The position numbers and the translations under genes are program-made. A stretch of 63,786 bases of DNA from CAZPHU01 sp964419255 (GTDB lineage: Bacteria; Fibrobacterota; Chitinivibrionia; Chitinivibrionales; CAYFVL01), in NCBI GenBank assembly GCA_964419255.1, contig CAYQOU010000017.1:1-63786 (forward strand), read 5' to 3'. This document shows positions 59,461-63,786 of this stretch, one piece after another. Within the stretch, counting starts at the first letter, position 1. Each line of letters starts with the position of its first letter. The notes beneath the pieces were generated by a model, which worked only from the letters and a program-made list of their open reading frames with translations, ran no database searches and had not been told where the DNA came from.

Positions 59461-61383
59461 ATGCCCGTAACCAGAGGACTCCATGGAATGAACATACAGG
59501 ATGTTTTTATTCGTTGCTCAAACCCCGGGAGAGCATTTTCCATATGTGTATGTGCTTCTGTACTAATACTGACTGGAGGATGTGCTTATTTTAACACCTA
59601 CTACAATGCTGAGACCGCATACAAGAATGCCCGCCAGGAGCATGAGAAATTTTTGTCGATGCAGGAGGATACGGCAACGGAAGTGCCTCCGGAGGTGATA
59701 ACGGGCTATGAGCGGGCGATCGAAAAATCACAGAAGCTTTTAGAGGTGTATCCCAAAAACAAAAAATGGCACGATGATGCCCTTTTTCTTATGGGCCGGA
59801 CCGAATATTATAAAAAGGAACCAATATCCGCGGTACGTCGCTTCAAGCAACTTCAGAAGGAATTCCCCCAAAGCGTTCATATCCCGCAATCCCACCTCTT
59901 TATGGGTAAGGCTTACCTTTCCGCAGGTGACCTTAGGCGTGCTGAGCAGGCTTTCGATCAGATTCTTCAAACCTATCCTTTTTTAAACGATAGAGAGGAG
60001 ATAACGCTGCTACTTGCACAGGTTGCAATAGAAAGGGAGGGAAAGGCACAGGCAATAGAGTTGCTGAAGAAGACTCTTTTATCGGTTAAAACGCCGGAAA
60101 AGAGGATGGAGATAAGCTTGCAGATCGCCGAACTGTATATGGAGCTCAACCAGCATGAAAAAGCCATAGCTGTTCTCAAGAAGGCACCGCGCAAAAGGAA
60201 TCTTCATAAATATCTGTATCGGATCGACTATGCGCTGTTAACCTGCTATGTAAGAGTTGAGCGATATCAGGATGCGGCTACTCTGGCCGAGAAAATGATC
60301 AGGAATAGAAGATATCTCAAGCACTACCCGCATATCGCGCTTCAGAAAGGAATCGTTTTTGCCCGGACAGAAAAAACCGACAAGGCGCTTGGACTCTTCG
60401 AAGAGATAACGTTGGGGGAGGGGCCCGATGCGATTAAGGGGAAAGCGCATCTGGAGCTTGGAGCCATATATCAGTTCCGGAAGGAGGACTTGGAAAAGGC
60501 TCACGAAAACTATCAGAAGGCAATCCCATTACTCGCGGATGATGAACTCAGGGAACTTGCCCAATCGCGTCGGGATGCGATCAATGAGCTTAAAAGGCTG
60601 CGCGAGATCGTCGAGTCGGGCGAAGCCGACACAACCGGGAGGCATACATCGATAGCGTACAGAATAGGGGAGATCTTCTGGCTGCGATTGGAGGAGCCGG
60701 ATTCGGCGTTGCATTATTTTTCACGGATGGAGCAGAATGCCGGTGATGATTCGATGAGTGTGGCAAAATCGATGTATGCCCGCGGGTGGATCTGGCTCCA
60801 TATAAAAAATGATACCACAACGGCCGACAGCATTCTGAATCTGGTAATCGATCGTTATCCTGAAACCGTTTTCGCGCAGAAATCTCAGCAACAACTGGGA
60901 AAAACGGTGACGGTAATGACACGGGAAGACTCGGCCCGGGCTGCGTTTCTGGAAGCCGAACGGCTTTATTTCGAAGATAGGGATGCTATTGCTTCCACAA
61001 ACGCCTATATTAAAGTGGCTCAAACGTATGATGAGCTTCCTGTGGCGCCAAAAAGTATGTATGCTGCCGCCTGGCTGTGCGACAACATCCTGCATAAAAA
61101 CGTTACCGCACGAACGCTTTACAAAAAGGTGTGCGAAAACTATCCCGAGGATGAGCTCTGCAGGTCTCAGGTGCGCACACGTCTGGCGGCGGTAGAGGAT
61201 ACGCTTCGCTCTCTGGGGCAGTCTCCTTCGGATATCTCTTCCAGGAATCGGAAAGCAAAGAAGAAAAACGGTGAAATCGAGGCGGATCAGACGTTTGATG
61301 ATGTCGACTGGGAGGCGGATGAAGAACCGCCGCCTCTTCCGGCGCTTCCTTCAAGAAAAAAGCCTGTGGATAAACCTCAATAG
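59461..61383 (+). CDS. TPR-repeat lipoprotein
   Basis: 640 residues. N-terminal signal with lipobox LTGGC (Cys about residue 41) followed by AYFNTYYNAETAYKNA, a motif seen in FCB-type TPR lipoproteins. At least ten tetratricopeptide-like helix pairs follow (DDALFLMGRTEYYKKEPISA; SHLFMGKAYLSAGDLRRAEQ; AHLELGAIYQFRKEDLEKAH; AKSMYARGWIWLHIKNDTTT). The Pro-rich tail (EEPPPLPALPSRKKP) is presumably disordered. It may act as a periplasmic scaffold in outer-membrane assembly (BamD-like) or secretion. An in-frame ATG at 59488 gives a shorter leader. Confidence 0.82.
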   Translation: MPVTRGLHGMNIQDVFIRCSNPGRAFSICVCASVLILTGGCAYFNTYYNAETAYKNARQEHEKFLSMQEDTATEVPPEVITGYERAIEKSQKLLEVYPKNKKWHDDALFLMGRTEYYKKEPISAVRRFKQLQKEFPQSVHIPQSHLFMGKAYLSAGDLRRAEQAFDQILQTYPFLNDREEITLLLAQVAIEREGKAQAIELLKKTLLSVKTPEKRMEISLQIAELYMELNQHEKAIAVLKKAPRKRNLHKYLYRIDYALLTCYVRVERYQDAATLAEKMIRNRRYLKHYPHIALQKGIVFARTEKTDKALGLFEEITLGEGPDAIKGKAHLELGAIYQFRKEDLEKAHENYQKAIPLLADDELRELAQSRRDAINELKRLREIVESGEADTTGRHTSIAYRIGEIFWLRLEEPDSALHYFSRMEQNAGDDSMSVAKSMYARGWIWLHIKNDTTTADSILNLVIDRYPETVFAQKSQQQLGKTVTVMTREDSARAAFLEAERLYFEDRDAIASTNAYIKVAQTYDELPVAPKSMYAAAWLCDNILHKNVTARTLYKKVCENYPEDELCRSQVRTRLAAVEDTLRSLGQSPSDISSRNRKAKKKNGEIEADQTFDDVDWEADEEPPPLPALPSRKKPVDKPQ

Positions 61384-61600
61384 GCATCTTCACACGGGGC
61401 GGCTGATCTGTCACGCTTCGTTTATATTTAATAGTATCCGTTCAGGAATATCACAACTGATTTCCTTTGTCACCCTCGCGAACGCGGGGATTGATCGTTT
61501 TAACCGCGGAACCGGAAAAACGATTCTCCGGTTCTGCCGGGCTGAGGAAGTGGTGATCGCGATGTCTATCAGAAAAAAAACATGTCATAAGGGGAATCAT

Positions 61601-62206
61601 ATGAAACGCTCTGTTGTAGCTTTGACAGGATTTGCGGTATTGATGCTGGTGATGGTGGGGTGTGGCGGTAAAAAGGTTGCTCGCATCGACCCGGAGACCA
61701 CGGTGGACTTGAGTGGAAAATGGAATGACACAGACAGCCGGTTGGTGGCAGAAGAGATGATCGGAGATGCGCTGAGTCGGCCATGGTACACAAACAACTA
61801 TGCCAACAAGACTCCGGTACCGACAATCATTGTGGGTGATGTCAGAAATAAGAGCCACGAGCATATCAACGTAGAGACATTTATCAAGGATCTCGAACGC
61901 AATCTGATAAACTCCGGAAAAGTAGATTTTGTCGCAAGCAAATCCGAGCGGGAGCAGATCAGAAATGAGGTCGAGAGCCAGCAGGAACATGCCTCCGAAG
62001 AGAGCCGCAAGGAGATTAATGTCGAAAGTGGAGCCGATCTGATGCTTATCGGTAGCATCAATACCATTGCCGATCAGGAAGGTAATAGGAAGGTGATGTA
62101 TTATCAGGTGGATCTAGAGTTGATAGAGCTGGAAACGCACAAGAAGCTGTGGATCGGGACCAAGAAAATAAAAAAGTATATCACACGAAGCGGCGCCAGG
62201 CTCTAG
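61601..62206 (+). CDS. Penicillin-binding protein activator LpoB-like lipoprotein
   Basis: 201 residues. Lipobox LVMVGC (Cys about residue 22). PTIIVGDVRNKSHEHINVET and FIKDLERNLINSGKVDFVAS are the LpoB/YcfM domain start; GADLMLIGSINTIADQEGNR and YYQVDLELIELETHKKLWIG complete it. In proteobacteria LpoB activates PBP1b from the outer membrane. The start at 61601 is supported by AAGGGG eight bases upstream; an upstream frame is open but contains no ribosome site. It is followed 58 bp later by a large lipoprotein. Confidence 0.9.
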   Translation: MKRSVVALTGFAVLMLVMVGCGGKKVARIDPETTVDLSGKWNDTDSRLVAEEMIGDALSRPWYTNNYANKTPVPTIIVGDVRNKSHEHINVETFIKDLERNLINSGKVDFVASKSEREQIRNEVESQQEHASEESRKEINVESGADLMLIGSINTIADQEGNRKVMYYQVDLELIELETHKKLWIGTKKIKKYITRSGARL

Positions 62207-62264
62207 AGGAGCCCCAATTCGCACGTGAGCTGCGGAAATGCCCTTTTCCGCGCTACGATTTGTC

Positions 62265-63746
62265 ATGAAATCCAACAAAACAACAGTGGACTGCAAATGG
62301 TTGCCTGGTCGATACGTGGGGCTGGTGTGTACGGTGATTGGATTGTTGATTGTATCGTGTACGACCAGAAGTATGCGGCGCATCGACCAGCTGTCTGAGG
62401 TGAGCTCTGAGCAGGACTTTCAGCAGGCGTTAAAAACGATTCGCGAGTCACCCAAGCTGTATGGTGAACTCAACAGATTCCTTTACTGGTATGACCAGGG
62501 GCTGCTGTACCACTATTTGGGAGAATACGATTCGAGTCTCTATCATCTGGAACAGGCCGAGCTTGTGCTTGACAATCTATACGCCCGGTCGGTTACCAAT
62601 GAGGCTGCGAGTCTGCTTACCAATGACAATATCCGTCCCTATCGCAGCCGGCGTTTCGAACAGGTGCTGCTTCACCAGTTTCTTTCCTTTAATTATCTGG
62701 CCGGACGGGAGCCGGATGAGTCTCTGGTTGAGACCAGAAAGATGCAGCTGGTGTTCGATCGTTTCAAGTCGAAAGACCGGCGCACAGAAAAGTACAATGA
62801 TGATGGTATGGCTCATTTCATATCCGCTCTTGTCTATCAGGCGCAGGGGGATCGGGATGATGCGGCAATCGCCTTGTACAAGTCGGTATCCGCGTATCGC
62901 GGCAACGGCATGGGCATACCTGTGCTCATAAGGGATTATGCGTATCACCAGCTGAAGGAGGCGGGGCGTACACATGACATCGATGAGCTTTCTCTTTCAC
63001 CGGTGAGTCGTTCCGTGTACGCCGATTCAGGATATGCTGCGCAGACAGAGATAATCCTGATTGGTTTTGCCGGTCGTGCACCTGTTCTCAAAGAGTCAAT
63101 CTTCTGGGGCACATTTGTCCATGGTGGTTTACTTACCGGCTATTATGTCGAGCCGGACGGCGATACTCTCTCCACCAGCATTGCAGCTCCTCCTATTCCG
63201 CCCTCTGAGCTGGCAAAGGCCCGGGATGGAGACAAGACCGGTATCGGCAAAACCTTTCACATCAAGTTTGCTCTTCCCGCGGTTGTTGAAAGGGAGTCGT
63301 TGACGGATCATTTTAAGGTTTATTCTGACGGATCCGGTGATGCCAAAGCGAGCAGTATGATTTCAGATATTGAATACCTGCTCAAGAAAAATATTGAGGA
63401 TAACCGTCCGACTACACTCGCTCGCACCGCGGTCAGGGTGGTGCTGAGAACCATCGCTGCCCAGAAGGCCAAGAGTGAGATGGAGACGGGTAATCCGCTG
63501 CTCAATTTCCTTCTGAGTTTCGGCACCGATATTCTGACGGATCAGATGGAGAAGGCGGATACACGGCTGAGTCTGTTTCTTCCCCGCACCATTCACATTA
63601 CCCGTATACCGGTCTCTCCCGGTACTCACACCATTCGTGCGGCGGCATGCCAAAGAAATGGTACTGTTATCAAGAGGCGTCACTTCGATAATATAGAAGT
63701 AAAAAAAGGTGAAAAGCGTTTTTTGTTTTATCCGGCCCTGATGTAA
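62265..63746 (+). CDS. TPR-containing lipoprotein adjacent to LpoB (COG3014-like)
   Basis: 493 residues. Signal with lipobox LIVSC (Cys about residue 32 from ATG 62265), then a helical region with TPR-like pairs (LLYHYLGEYDSSLYHLEQAE; HFISALVYQAQGDRDDAAIA). The second half (AQTEIILIGFAGRAPVLKES; KFALPAVVERESLTDHFKVY; LLKKNIEDNRPTTLARTAVR) has a conserved feel but no catalytic motif. I recognise it only as the lipoprotein often found beside LpoB genes. An ATG at 62238 is also open. Likely an outer-membrane lipoprotein of peptidoglycan synthesis control. Confidence 0.7.
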   Translation: MKSNKTTVDCKWLPGRYVGLVCTVIGLLIVSCTTRSMRRIDQLSEVSSEQDFQQALKTIRESPKLYGELNRFLYWYDQGLLYHYLGEYDSSLYHLEQAELVLDNLYARSVTNEAASLLTNDNIRPYRSRRFEQVLLHQFLSFNYLAGREPDESLVETRKMQLVFDRFKSKDRRTEKYNDDGMAHFISALVYQAQGDRDDAAIALYKSVSAYRGNGMGIPVLIRDYAYHQLKEAGRTHDIDELSLSPVSRSVYADSGYAAQTEIILIGFAGRAPVLKESIFWGTFVHGGLLTGYYVEPDGDTLSTSIAAPPIPPSELAKARDGDKTGIGKTFHIKFALPAVVERESLTDHFKVYSDGSGDAKASSMISDIEYLLKKNIEDNRPTTLARTAVRVVLRTIAAQKAKSEMETGNPLLNFLLSFGTDILTDQMEKADTRLSLFLPRTIHITRIPVSPGTHTIRAAACQRNGTVIKRRHFDNIEVKKGEKRFLFYPALM

Positions 63747-63786
63747 TCGGTAATGCCACCGGCTGCAGAGAGTCAACAGACATGGT

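Overview
This is a 63.8 kb fragment of a Gram-negative bacterial chromosome. It carries outer-membrane barrels, OmpA-domain proteins, several lipoproteins, an LpoB-type activator, and a serine protease with a C-terminal domain of the FlgD-like/type IX-secretion kind. With a secreted GH16 glucanase, an aldehyde:ferredoxin oxidoreductase and a carboxyltransferase-biotin carrier fusion beside accDA, the best guess is an anaerobic, polysaccharide-degrading member of the Fibrobacterota/FCB group (Chitinispirillum/Chitinivibrio-like). That assignment is inference from gene content; no marker was compared with a database. The window is a scaffold with three 100-N gaps. Two gaps have the same 55 bp on both sides, a typical assembler k-mer overlap, and the third falls inside a 15-bp coding tandem repeat.

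Layout. 1-4.9 kb: GH16 glucanase (cut by the window edge), long transaldolase, citrate synthase, Isf-type iron-sulfur flavoprotein. 4.9-11.8 kb: accessory zone with three copies of a MITE-like element, a LOG-family hydrolase, a membrane-anchored MutS-like ATPase, a methyltransferase, a DUF3784-like membrane protein, a secreted Ig-like-domain protein and a decayed XRE regulator. 12-25 kb, minus strand: core information-processing genes in the order (transcription direction) thrS-infC-rpmI-rplT-pheS-pheT, then zapB-zapA-rny, ymdB-xseA-xseB-ispA. infC very probably starts at AUU. 25.0-25.4 kb: tRNA-Gln, tRNA-Glu, tRNA-Val.

25.4-37.5 kb, mostly minus strand: an aldehyde:ferredoxin oxidoreductase coupled to a double class II aldolase-like protein; an OmpA protein with a small lipoprotein; a receiver-HDOD regulator; an orphan ParA overlapping a tiny membrane protein; a UDP-sugar-pyrophosphorylase-like enzyme; a double universal stress protein (plus strand); an Rpn-family remnant; a short flagellin; tadA. 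37.8-44.2 kb, plus strand: ffh, rpsP-rimM-trmD-rplS, two tandem cyclic-nucleotide-binding proteins and a SpoU methyltransferase. 44.2-51 kb: PAS-GGDEF cyclase (minus), DUF2294 protein, then accD-accA-[carboxyltransferase/BCCP fusion], then a second HDOD protein (minus).

51.5-63.8 kb: envelope and secretion: OmpA with thrombospondin type 3 repeats, S8 protease, an outer-membrane barrel with a repetitive Asp/Thr/Asn linker (minus), a TPR lipoprotein, LpoB and a large lipoprotein next to it. A dispersed palindrome with arms close to ACCTGAATTGAGCG recurs between genes across the window. The most notable items are the carboxyltransferase/BCCP fusion, the oxidoreductase-aldolase pair, the ParA plus micro-membrane-protein pair, the two dispersed repeat families and the collapsed-repeat barrel protein.
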